Position numbers and translations under genes: made by a program. A stretch of DNA of 5,073 nucleotides from Cyrtobacter comes (GTDB taxonomy: Bacteria; Pseudomonadota; Alphaproteobacteria; Rickettsiales; Midichloriaceae): NCBI RefSeq assembly GCF_034470605.1, contig NZ_JARGYT010000084.1, positions 1 to 5,073 on the forward strand, given 5' to 3'. Positions 1 through 5,073 of the stretch are shown one piece after another (positions within the stretch are counted from its first letter, which is position 1; every line of letters begins with the position of its first letter). Below the pieces are notes generated by a model. It had not been told where the DNA came from. It did not search any database and saw nothing but the letters and a program-made list of their open reading frames with translations.

Positions 1-108
1 TTCGCTAAACTCAAAGAAAATCGACGCTTAGCATTACGATTTGAGAAATCCGATCTCTCTTTCCTTGCCTTTATAGCTTTAGCATCTATTAAATACAACC
101 TTTGTTAA
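1..108 (+). CDS. C-terminal end of an IS5-family transposase (partial)
   Basis: The frame is open from the first base of the window and ends at TAA 106-108, giving the last 35 residues of a protein whose start lies outside. It contains KLKENRRLALRFEK followed by SFLAFIALASI. This fits the C-terminus of IS5-family (IS427/IS1031-like) DDE transposases, which typically end with a pattern like KLKxFRRIATRYDK, then a hydrophobic FLAxxxLAA stretch. The DDE catalytic residues lie upstream and cannot be checked, so whether the full gene is intact is unknown. No frame break is seen in the visible part. The family call rests on recognition of this tail only. Confidence 0.7.
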   Translation, partial: FAKLKENRRLALRFEKSDLSFLAFIALASIKYNLC

Positions 109-118
109 CAGTGCCTAA
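1..118 (+). mobile_element. Right end of an IS5-family insertion sequence (partial)
   Basis: The transposase tail stops at 108, and the stop codon overlaps the sequence TTAACAGTGCCTA (106-117), placed where the right terminal inverted repeat of an IS5-type element is expected. The CTAA at 115-118 resembles the YTAR target typical of the family. The left end is outside the window, so the repeat cannot be matched and the exact boundary is an inference. Confidence 0.45.
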
Positions 119-141
119 TACGTAGTTTTTACATATGCGTT

Positions 142-169
142 TTGCACAGTTAAAAATAATCGCTATAAT
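142..169 (+). promoter_or_regulatory. Sigma70-type promoter for the 280-residue protein gene
   Basis: A -35 box TTGCAC (142-147) is separated by 16 bases from a perfect -10 box TATAAT (164-169). Transcription would start near 176, about 29 bases before the ATG at 205. It lies just outside the probable end of the upstream insertion sequence, so the gene has its own promoter rather than relying on the transposase transcript. Confidence 0.6.
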
Positions 170-204
170 GGTTCGCCATATAACTAAAAATACCTAATTC
201 ACAC

Positions 205-1047
205 ATGGTTATAGAAATGGATTCCCAATATAATGATGAAAATTTGGATGTAGAGGAATGGATTTATTTTGTACAAAGAGCTGATGACTTTATAACAAAT
301 TTTGGAGAGAGGTTAGCAACAAGGTCGGGGTCGGGGTGGAGAAAGCATAGCGAGATCCTACAATCAGAAAAACCTTTTTCAACGCAAGTAACTGAGTTCA
401 CAAGAAATCTTATAAGCTATGTTATATTTTGGTCTGGCTATTATCAGATTATTCATAATCTCTTTATTCCAGGACTTCTTTCATACTATAAAAAATATAA
501 CGGCCTATCTGATGATTATGTTGTTCAAATATTAGAGGCAATCAAAGTATCAGTACCATCACAAAAAGATATGATTCTGGATGTAGGATGTGATGCATTA
601 TTGTTTTATGGGATGAGCGCAATTTTTTCTGAAAAACCATATATTCCTAGATTCAAAGATGGTAAATTTGTAATCGGAGAGTTGTTTGTGCTTTTATTTA
701 GTGTGTTTAAGTATTCTGTCTTTGGGAAAAGGAGTAATACTGAGGGGCATGATACTCATGATACTATAGCTTTTGACACTATCTTAGTATTTACATCGCC
801 TATAATTAGCAGGTTAATTCTACCAAAATTCAAATGGTTTTTTAAAGCAAGTGATCAAGTAATGGATCAAATAATGCTTGCTACTTTTTCTTCTATTTCT
901 GAGCTTCATAAATATATAGGAAATTGTTTTTTAGAGAGAAAACTTCTCGTTGAGAGTGCTAAATCTATAACTGAAAGTGAATGCAATATACCTGGAGGCA
1001 CTACACTTGAAGACCTACATAATGATAATGGACAATACGATTTGTAG
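205..1047 (+). CDS. Unrecognised 280-residue protein with hydrophobic segments
   Basis: I do not recognise this protein. It begins with an acidic stretch (residues 1-30) and has no signal peptide. Hydrophobic or aromatic-rich stretches occur at about residues 69-95 (LISYVIFW, then LFIPGLLSYY), 129-141, 157-173 (IGELFVLLFSVFKYSVF) and 191-206 (DTILVFTSPIISRLIL). Membrane association is therefore possible, but charged residues between them make a classic multi-pass protein uncertain. A short His-Asp-Thr duplication (182-187) comes from a tandem 9-base repeat at 748-765. The tail is acidic and polar. No Shine-Dalgarno sequence is visible before ATG 205 or the alternative ATG at 217. The frame is long, AT-rich like its neighbours, and preceded by a good promoter, so it is probably real. 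It sits between two IS5-type remnants, which suggests accessory or lineage-specific DNA. Confidence 0.7.
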   Translation: MVIEMDSQYNDENLDVEEWIYFVQRADDFITNFGERLATRSGSGWRKHSEILQSEKPFSTQVTEFTRNLISYVIFWSGYYQIIHNLFIPGLLSYYKKYNGLSDDYVVQILEAIKVSVPSQKDMILDVGCDALLFYGMSAIFSEKPYIPRFKDGKFVIGELFVLLFSVFKYSVFGKRSNTEGHDTHDTIAFDTILVFTSPIISRLILPKFKWFFKASDQVMDQIMLATFSSISELHKYIGNCFLERKLLVESAKSITESECNIPGGTTLEDLHNDNGQYDL

Positions 1048-1085
1048 ATTATGAAGGTAATAGATAGTGTAATGGCGAGATTTTA

Positions 1086-1178
1086 AATATATTTATAGTG
1101 GATAAATATAGAAATATTGGAAAGAGATTTAGGCTCAAGCTTATTGTGCGCTTATTCATAATATGTGGAATTAATTGA
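1086..1178 (+). pseudogene. Decayed C-terminal fragment of an IS5-type transposase
   Basis: An open stretch without a start codon, ending at TGA 1176-1178, reads VDKYRNIGKRFRLKLI (1098-1145). This resembles the C-terminal motif of IS5-family (ISL2/IS903-like) transposases, typically DKYRNKRKRFxLRxNLI followed by a short tail. After this motif the natural ending seems to continue in another frame: from about 1146 it reads CALIHNMWN and stops at TAA 1171-1173, suggesting a single-base frameshift. Everything upstream of the motif is missing, since the 280-residue gene ends at 1047. The fragment is too short to be functional. The call is by motif recognition and is supported by the terminal-repeat-like sequence that follows. 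Confidence 0.55.
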
Positions 1179-1203
1179 TACTCTTTTGAAAGAGGTCTAT
1201 TAT
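1175..1203 (+). promoter_or_regulatory. Candidate hisS promoter within an insertion-sequence remnant
   Basis: A -35 box TTGATA (1175-1180, 5 of 6 consensus) and a -10 box TATTAT (1198-1203, 5 of 6) are separated by 17 bases. Transcription would start near 1210, about 46 bases before the hisS ATG. The spacer is largely the palindrome and terminal-repeat-like sequence of the IS5-type relic, so the promoter appears to have arisen from or been fixed within mobile-element sequence. It is the best match in the 208 bases before hisS, but it is a prediction by eye. Confidence 0.45.
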
Positions 1204-1205
1204 TG
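1181..1205 (+). repeat. Probable terminal repeat of the IS5-type relic, containing a palindrome
   Basis: Shortly after the transposase relic is the 14-base palindrome CTCTTTTGAAAGAG (1181-1194), followed by GTCTATTATTG. The segment TTTTGAAAGAGGTCTAT (1184-1200) matches TTTCGAAAGAGACCTAT (4680-4696) at 14 of 17 positions, and the second copy also lies next to an IS5-type transposase relic. That pairing supports reading both as the end of the same kind of element. The opposite end is not seen. Confidence 0.45.
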
Positions 1206-1255
1206 CAAATGCTATATTACTAGAGTAAAACCTTGGGGATTTTTTTGTATAAAAG

Positions 1256-2503
1256 ATGTTACAAAATGTAAGGGGCACTAGGGATTTAATAGGGTTAGAT
1301 CTGGTGCTATATAAAAAGATACTGCAAATGGTATCTGATATATCGCTCTGTTACTCATATTCAGAAATATCGACGCCAATATTAGAATATTCTTCTATTT
1401 TTCAGAAAACATTAGGCGAAACCTCTGATATAGTTTCTAAGGAGACTTATACGTTTGATGATAGAGAAAAGAGAAGCCTTATTCTAAGACCAGAGTTTAC
1501 AGCTGCAATAGCTAGGGCCGTAATATCAGGTGGGATGACGCAAAACATGCCGCTGAAACTTTTTAGCCATGGGCCACTTTTTAGACATGAACGGCCTCAG
1601 AGAGGGAGATATAGAGAGTTTCATCAGTTAAATTTTGAATTCCTTGGTGAGGATTCTCCATTTGCAGATGCGGAGCTTTTATATATGCTCCAAAAAATTG
1701 TGGAAGCTTTAGGTATTAAAGAAGCAGTTTCTTTGCAGATTAATACAATAGGAGATTTTGAATCTAGAGAAGCTTATAAAAGTGCTTTAATAAAATATTT
1801 ACATGATAAAAAGAATAGCCTTTCAAAAGAGAGTCTTGCAAAAATAGAGAAAAATGTTCTTAGGGTATTAGATTCAAAAAGTGAGGAAGATATAGAAGCT
1901 CTAAAATGTGCTCCTAGTATCATGGATTACTTAAATAAAAGATCTAAGGAATTTTATGTGCAACTTTTAGATATTTTGGATTCTTTAGGAGTGCGGTATT
2001 TTCAAAATAATAAGCTTGTTAGAGGCATGGATTATTATAATGATACAGTTTTTGAATTTACTACTGAGTTATTGGGGGCGCAATCTACTGTTATAGCGGG
2101 TGGTAGGTATGATAACCTGTTTAAAATGATGGATTCAAAATTTAATATACCGGCGGTTGGTGCGGCGGCAGGTATTGAGAGGCTTATGGAGTTAGTAGAT
2201 AACCATGAGGAAAATAGCGATAGCTTGGTAAGTGTGATAACGCTTAGCCAGGAAATGGAAGGTTTGAAGCTCGCTATATTGCTTAGAGGGCTTGGAATAA
2301 AAACTGATATGTTGTATTTTGCCTCATTGAAAAAATGCATAAAGAGAGCTTCAAAAACGCGCTTTACGGTTATTATAGGTGAAGATGAAATAAGAAGTAT
2401 GAAATATAAAGTTAAGGATATGGGATCAGGTGAAGAGGTATTCATTGAGTGTCATCGTGTGCCAAATTATATATTTGAAAAATTGCGTTTATTAAATTCA
2501 TAA
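1256..2503 (+). CDS. hisS: Histidyl-tRNA synthetase
   Basis: This class II aminoacyl-tRNA synthetase charges tRNA-His with histidine using ATP in the cytoplasm and is essential for translation. The 415-residue length is usual for bacterial HisRS. The N-terminus starts with the typical VRGTRDL (5-11). Motif 1 is around STPILEYSSIF (39-49), followed by LGETSDIVSKETYTF (53-67) and LRPEFTA (77-83). Motif 2 is FRHERPQRGRYREFHQ (109-124). The histidine-specific signatures are LVRGMDYY (254-261), with the catalytic arginine at 256, and AGGRYDNL (281-288). Motif 3 is VGAAAGIERL (301-310). The C-terminal anticodon-binding domain covers about 325-415, with SLKKCIKRASK and the VIIGEDE strand. No key residue appears missing. 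The ATG at 1256 is chosen because it puts VRGTRDL at the expected place; only a weak purine stretch (AAAAG) precedes it. No T-box leader or partner gene is visible, so it is probably monocistronic. Confidence 0.97.
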   Translation: MLQNVRGTRDLIGLDLVLYKKILQMVSDISLCYSYSEISTPILEYSSIFQKTLGETSDIVSKETYTFDDREKRSLILRPEFTAAIARAVISGGMTQNMPLKLFSHGPLFRHERPQRGRYREFHQLNFEFLGEDSPFADAELLYMLQKIVEALGIKEAVSLQINTIGDFESREAYKSALIKYLHDKKNSLSKESLAKIEKNVLRVLDSKSEEDIEALKCAPSIMDYLNKRSKEFYVQLLDILDSLGVRYFQNNKLVRGMDYYNDTVFEFTTELLGAQSTVIAGGRYDNLFKMMDSKFNIPAVGAAAGIERLMELVDNHEENSDSLVSVITLSQEMEGLKLAILLRGLGIKTDMLYFASLKKCIKRASKTRFTVIIGEDEIRSMKYKVKDMGSGEEVFIECHRVPNYIFEKLRLLNS

Positions 2504-2814
2504 ATTAATTTCTTTTTTTGCAGAGAATTCATTATTTTTTGATTATATCGCAATAAACATAGCGGCAGTTCACTAAGAGCGCTAACTGATTGTATATTTG
2601 ATCTTTTTATAAATCAAAAAACTATAAATTGTGTGTATATATAATATCTTAACCCCATCTAATCTATTTAATTCTTCATATAAGAATGAATAACATATCC
2701 ATTCTTACAGAGCTATGTTATCTATCTATTAGTGGCGGCCTTTAGGTAATATATTTTTATTTTTTATAACTATATTTTACATTGGATTATTGTTAGCTTC
2801 ATATAAAGTTAGTA
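2504..2814. other. Gene-free spacer between hisS and fliI
   Basis: This 311-base AT-rich stretch has no convincing reading frame on either strand. A run of seven T at 2513-2519 follows the hisS stop closely, but only a 5-bp AT hairpin (2494-2498 with 2507-2511) precedes it, so an intrinsic terminator is doubtful. A 6-bp hairpin TTTGAT/ATCAAA lies near 2600, and overlapping hairpins occupy 2671-2721. A TATAAA at 2802-2807 could be a -10 box for fliI, but the nearest -35-like boxes are badly spaced (14 or 19 bases), so no promoter is called. Confidence 0.6.
2671..2721 (+). repeat. Overlapping, mutually exclusive hairpins upstream of fliI
   Basis: ATTCTT (2671-2676) can pair with AAGAAT (2682-2687). 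The same middle segment, TAAGAATG (2681-2688), can instead pair perfectly with CATTCTTA (2700-2707). A third perfect pair, ATAACATA (2690-2697) with TATGTTAT (2714-2721), conflicts topologically with the second. The segments are seen directly. Any regulatory role is speculative, because no T-run follows and no leader peptide is apparent. They may also be traces of old inserted elements. Confidence 0.4.
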
Positions 2815-2823
2815 TTGGTATAT

Positions 2824-4143
2824 ATGCAGAACGTAGAAAGTATTAAGGCGGCAATAGCTGCGGTCCCTGATTACCGAATTGTGGGTAAAATAGTTTCTGT
2901 TAGCGGTATTATGCTGGAAGTTAGCGGTATAGAAAATTTTGCAAGCATAGGAAGTAGATGCGTTATCCATGGTAATAGTGGTAACCATATAAATGCTGAA
3001 GTTATTAGTATAAAAGGTAAAATTTCTGTTTTACTTCCATTTCAGGATACAAAGGGGATAGGGCCTGGTGCTGATGTTACGCTACTTTCGCAGATGAATT
3101 TTATATATCCAACAAAGGCGTGGTTGGGTAGAGTTATTGATGCATTTGCAAAGCCAATAGATGGAAAGGGGCCGCTAGAGATTGGGAACGTACCGTGTCA
3201 GGTGCATAATAAGGCTATAGCGCCAAATTTAAGAAACAGGGTTGCTGGAAAAATAGATACTGGAATTAGGGCTTTAAATACATTTCTAACTTGCTGTAAA
3301 GGGCAAAGAATGGGTATTTTTTCAGGCTCGGGTGTTGGAAAATCCATGATGATGGCAATGCTTACAAAATTTGCCTCAACTGGTATAAAAGTAATAGCGC
3401 TTATAGGAGAAAGGGGTAGGGAGGTTAGGGAATTTATAGAAGATTATCTAGGTGAAGAAGGGCTATCTAAAGCTGTGGTAGTTGTAGCAACATCAGATGA
3501 ATCGCCATTGATTAGAAGGGAGGCGGCATATCTCAGTACAGCAATTTGTGAATATTATAGAGATTTAGGTGAAGATGTGCTTTTAATGATGGATAATGTA
3601 ACTAGGTTTGCTATGGCGCAAAGAGAGATAGGGCTAGCGGCTGGTGAGCCACCAACTACTAAGGGCTATACCCCGAGTGTTTTCTCACACTTACCAAAAT
3701 TACTTGAAAGATCTGGCCCAGGACCAATAGGAAAAGGTTCGATTACAGCATTTTATAGCGTTCTTGTGGAGGGTGATGATCATAATGAGCCGATTGCAGA
3801 TACTGTTAGGGGTATATTAGACGGGCATATTGTCTTAGATCGCTCCATAGCTATGAAGGGTATATATCCAGCTATAGATGTTTTAAAAAGCATTTCAAGA
3901 ACAATGCCAAGATGTAACTCTGATGAAGAAAATGCTCTTATAGATAGGGCAAAAAACATACTATCTACATACGATGACATGGTTGATATGATAAGAATAG
4001 GGGCTTATAAAAGCGGATCTGATTTACAAGTAGATGAGGCGATAAAGTGTTATCCAAAGTTGTGTAATTTTATATCGCAGAAGTACTATCAAAGCGATAA
4101 TATAGAATCTTCTTATAAGAAGTTAGCAATGGCGCTTGAATAA
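2824..4143 (+). CDS. fliI: Flagellum-specific export ATPase FliI
   Basis: FliI is the hexameric ATPase at the cytoplasmic face of the flagellar type III export apparatus; with FliH and FliJ it delivers rod, hook and filament subunits. From ATG 2824 the protein has 439 residues, normal for the family. An N-terminal beta-barrel domain covers about 17-88. The P-loop is GSGVGKS (168-174); the residue just before it is Ser where many FliI proteins have Ala. GERGREV (195-201) carries the catalytic glutamate, and the Walker B strand is DVLLMMD (251-257). The family block EGDDHNEPIADTVRGILDGH begins at about 316. The frame also allows a TTG start at 2815, adding MVY; ATG is preferred although neither start has a clear ribosome binding site. 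Genes for FliH, FliJ or other flagellar parts are not visible. A non-flagellar type III ATPase is less likely given the family block and lineage. Confidence 0.93.
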   Translation: MQNVESIKAAIAAVPDYRIVGKIVSVSGIMLEVSGIENFASIGSRCVIHGNSGNHINAEVISIKGKISVLLPFQDTKGIGPGADVTLLSQMNFIYPTKAWLGRVIDAFAKPIDGKGPLEIGNVPCQVHNKAIAPNLRNRVAGKIDTGIRALNTFLTCCKGQRMGIFSGSGVGKSMMMAMLTKFASTGIKVIALIGERGREVREFIEDYLGEEGLSKAVVVVATSDESPLIRREAAYLSTAICEYYRDLGEDVLLMMDNVTRFAMAQREIGLAAGEPPTTKGYTPSVFSHLPKLLERSGPGPIGKGSITAFYSVLVEGDDHNEPIADTVRGILDGHIVLDRSIAMKGIYPAIDVLKSISRTMPRCNSDEENALIDRAKNILSTYDDMVDMIRIGAYKSGSDLQVDEAIKCYPKLCNFISQKYYQSDNIESSYKKLAMALE

Positions 4144-4440
4144 ATACATACTTTTTTGCTGCATATGGCATTTTAAAGGATGTGGTGCAAAGTGCTATAA
4201 ACAAGAATATTGGAGATGATAAAAAGAAGTGTTGCATCATGGTTTTTGGAGCTATAACAAATATAGTGATTTAAGCCGCATAGGCTATATTACCCATCTC
4301 ACCATCTCAAAAGCTATATAATGGAATATCGTACATATTTCACGGCAAGAAGAGCTATGAGTGAAAAGTTTCTGCATATAAGAATGGTGAAAATGGGTAC
4401 AGAGTTCTCGTTGCTTGATCACAGGTATTATTAAAGTGTG
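4144..4440. other. Spacer after fliI, no supportable gene
   Basis: This region has many stops in all frames. The longest open pieces are 4143-4271 on the + strand, reading FFAAYGILKDVVQSAINKN near its start, and 4270-4434, containing an ATG at 4321 that gives 37 residues. Neither has a ribosome binding site or recognisable family motif. They could be remnants of a lost gene. A run of six T at 4152-4157 follows fliI without a hairpin, so no terminator is called. Confidence 0.5.
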
Positions 4441-4560
4441 ATATAGCTAAAGCAGTATAAAATTATTACATAAACAGTAACTTTTTTAAATTTAACCCAA
4501 TGATAACTAACATATTTTTAAAATTAATCATGTGCCATTTTTATGACGCTTTAGCTATAT
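4441..4560. mobile_element. 120-base MITE-like element related to the IS630-like element at the window end
   Basis: The ends are perfect 13-base inverted repeats, ATATAGCTAAAGC (4441-4453) and its complement (4548-4560). The similarity extends inwards to 24 of 31 positions. The interior is AT-rich with no gene. The complement of the right arm also matches the start of the IS630-like element (from 4974) at 19 of the first 22 positions, and further in both carry TAATTTT and AAAAAT. TA dinucleotides occur at both ends, as expected for IS630/Tc1-type insertion, though the exact duplicated TA cannot be fixed because the ends read TATA. A non-autonomous element mobilised by the related transposase is the best reading. 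Confidence 0.6.
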
Positions 4561-4573
4561 GAAGTGGTCTTAA

Positions 4574-4705
4574 TTGAGGTCATCCCAGGGGCCCAAAAAA
4601 AATAATGAATTGGCGAAGCAAAGATGCTATTATTCAGGCATGGCATTTAAGAGCAGGATTGTTGTGAGTAGCATAGAGGTTTCGAAAGAGACCTATGCTA
4701 AATAG
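4574..4705 (+). pseudogene. Internal fragment of a decayed IS5-type transposase
   Basis: A short open stretch ending at TAG 4703-4705 reads GPKKNNELAKQRCYYSGMAF and then KSRIVV, covering about 4589-4666. It resembles the internal block of IS5-family (ISL2-type) transposases, RPKKNxxxQKxYYSGKxxxHxxKxQ(I/V)V, which follows the first catalytic Asp. Just upstream another frame gives IEVIP (4572-4586), which would fit the preceding D(A/V)TE(I/V)xI segment after a frameshift near the GGGGCCC at 4588-4594. The N-terminal part and everything after KSRIVV are missing. It runs almost directly into a terminal-repeat-like sequence (from 4677), so a large internal deletion is likely. It cannot encode an active enzyme. 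Confidence 0.5.
4669..4700. repeat. Hairpin and probable terminal repeat of the IS5-type relic
   Basis: TAGCATAG (4669-4676) and CTATGCTA (4693-4700) are perfect 8-base inverted repeats around a 16-base loop containing TTTCGAAA. The segment TTTCGAAAGAGACCTAT (4680-4696) matches the repeat at 1184-1200 at 14 of 17 positions. No T-run follows on either strand, so it is not called a terminator. Confidence 0.45.
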
Positions 4706-4821
4706 TAAGGTTTCTGGTATATTTGGATAGTGCATATACATAAAAAATATATATTACAATTTTCTAATTGATAAAGAAGAATTTAGTGGGTATGCTTAAT
4801 TATATAACCTTAGGTTGATTT

Positions 4822-4983
4822 ATGCATAAACAGTCATTATCTGGAGCGGATCAAAAGCTTTATGAAATAGCTGAAGAGATTGCTATGAAAGGATATGATG
4901 TTACACAATATGAAAGGTGAATCAGGCAATTATTGTCAGAGGGTGCTAGGTTTTCTAATATCCAAGATTCACTATATAGCTAA
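4822..4983 (+). pseudogene. Short unrecognised frame broken by TGA and cut by an IS630-like element
   Basis: From ATG 4822 the frame encodes 32 residues (MHKQSLSGADQKLYEIAEEI near the start, then KGYDVTQYER) and stops at TGA 4918-4920. The same frame then stays open as IRQLLSEGARFSNIQDS up to about 4974, where the IS630-like left end begins; the final codons LYS and the TAA 4981-4983 belong to that element. The part after the TGA keeps the helical, charged character of the part before it, which suggests one gene damaged first by a nonsense change and also interrupted by insertion. A weak AGG lies 8 bases before the ATG. I do not recognise the family. A genuine 32-residue peptide is possible but less likely. 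Confidence 0.35.
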
Positions 4984-5073
4984 TCCGTTATAAAATGTCA
5001 TGCTAATTTTGATAAAAATGATATAAATGCTATATAAAGAAAAAATGTCATATCCAATAGAATTTAGAAAGAA
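4974..5073 (+). mobile_element. Left end of an IS630-like insertion sequence (partial)
   Basis: The element seems to begin at ATATAGCTAATCCGTTATAA (4974-4993), which matches the arms of the 120-base element at 4441-4560. About 70 bases later a transposase start is found, the usual distance for IS630-type elements. TA dinucleotides at 4975-4978 are suitable targets. The right end lies beyond the window. Confidence 0.55.
5045..5073 (+). CDS. N-terminus of an IS630-family transposase (partial)
   Basis: Only nine codons are visible, reading MSYPIEFRK, and the frame continues out of the window. This start is characteristic of IS630-type transposases, which commonly begin MxYxxxFRKKVL before a helix-turn-helix. 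The A-rich stretch AAAGAAAAA directly before the ATG could serve as a weak ribosome binding region. The position just inside a probable terminal repeat supports the call. Intactness and the DDE domain cannot be assessed. Confidence 0.5.

Noticed and set aside
1051..1086. 11-codon ATG frame just after the 280-residue gene
   Set aside because: Too short to support, with no ribosome binding site or known leader-peptide pattern.
2035..2445. 136-codon open frame on the minus strand opposite hisS
   Set aside because: It is a shadow of the strongly conserved hisS frame, has low-complexity Ser/Ile/Leu-rich composition and shows no family motif.
2504..2530. Intrinsic terminator after hisS
   Set aside because: The T-run is good, but the only hairpin before it is five AT pairs with an eight-base loop, too weak to claim.
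3780..3980. 66-codon open frame on the minus strand opposite fliI
   Set aside because: It lies entirely antisense to conserved FliI motifs and has no recognisable product or promoter.
2815..4143. ATP synthase beta subunit or virulence type III ATPase instead of FliI
   Set aside because: GERGREV, the EGDDHNEPIADTVRGILDGH block and the length fit FliI; F1 beta has different signatures, and no type III secretion neighbours are seen.
4321..4434. 37-codon ATG frame after fliI
   Set aside because: There is no ribosome binding site, family motif or promoter, and the length is expected by chance; described only within the spacer entry.
4918..4920. In-frame TGA read as tryptophan (recoding)
   Set aside because: The intact FliI uses TGG for Trp (3121-3123) and no conserved gene here has an internal TGA, so a nonsense mutation in a decaying gene is simpler.
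1..5073. tRNA, rRNA or CRISPR array
   Set aside because: No cloverleaf-compatible segment with a TTCRA arm, no rRNA-like sequence and no regularly spaced repeats were found by eye.

Overview
The window is AT-rich, with two conserved housekeeping-type genes embedded in decayed mobile DNA. HisS and FliI both read as alphaproteobacterial. Low GC, long gene-poor spacers, scattered transposase relics and an isolated flagellar gene together suggest a Rickettsiales-type intracellular bacterium, perhaps a flagellar-gene-bearing lineage such as Midichloriaceae. This placement is inferred from gene content and sequence style, not from a database match.

Layout, all recognisable genes on the + strand. 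Positions 1-108 are the last 35 codons of an IS5-family transposase, followed by the probable right end of that element. A good sigma70-type promoter (142-169) precedes an unrecognised 280-residue protein gene (205-1047) with several hydrophobic stretches. Just after it lies a decayed C-terminal fragment of a second IS5-type transposase (about 1086-1178) and its probable terminal repeat (about 1181-1205). The best promoter candidate for hisS (TTGATA-17-TATTAT, 1175-1203) lies in that insertion-sequence remnant. hisS (1256-2503) encodes an apparently intact histidyl-tRNA synthetase. A 311-base spacer with overlapping hairpins follows. fliI (ATG at 2824, or TTG at 2815, to 4143) encodes an apparently intact flagellar export ATPase, with no flagellar neighbour visible.

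From 4144 to the end there is no intact gene. The region holds about 300 bases of unassigned sequence, then a 120-base element with inverted ends (4441-4560). Next come a fragment of an IS5-type transposase (4574 to about 4700) and a short reading frame broken by TGA (from 4822). Last is the left end of an IS630-like element (from about 4974), whose transposase starts at 5045 and runs out of the window. The ends of the 120-base element match the left end of the IS630-like element, so it looks like a non-autonomous (MITE-like) relative.

The genes do not form an obvious operon or pathway. hisS serves translation and fliI serves flagellar export; each is separated by a spacer and probably transcribed independently. 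The main theme is repeated insertion and decay of at least three mobile-element families around a few surviving genes.
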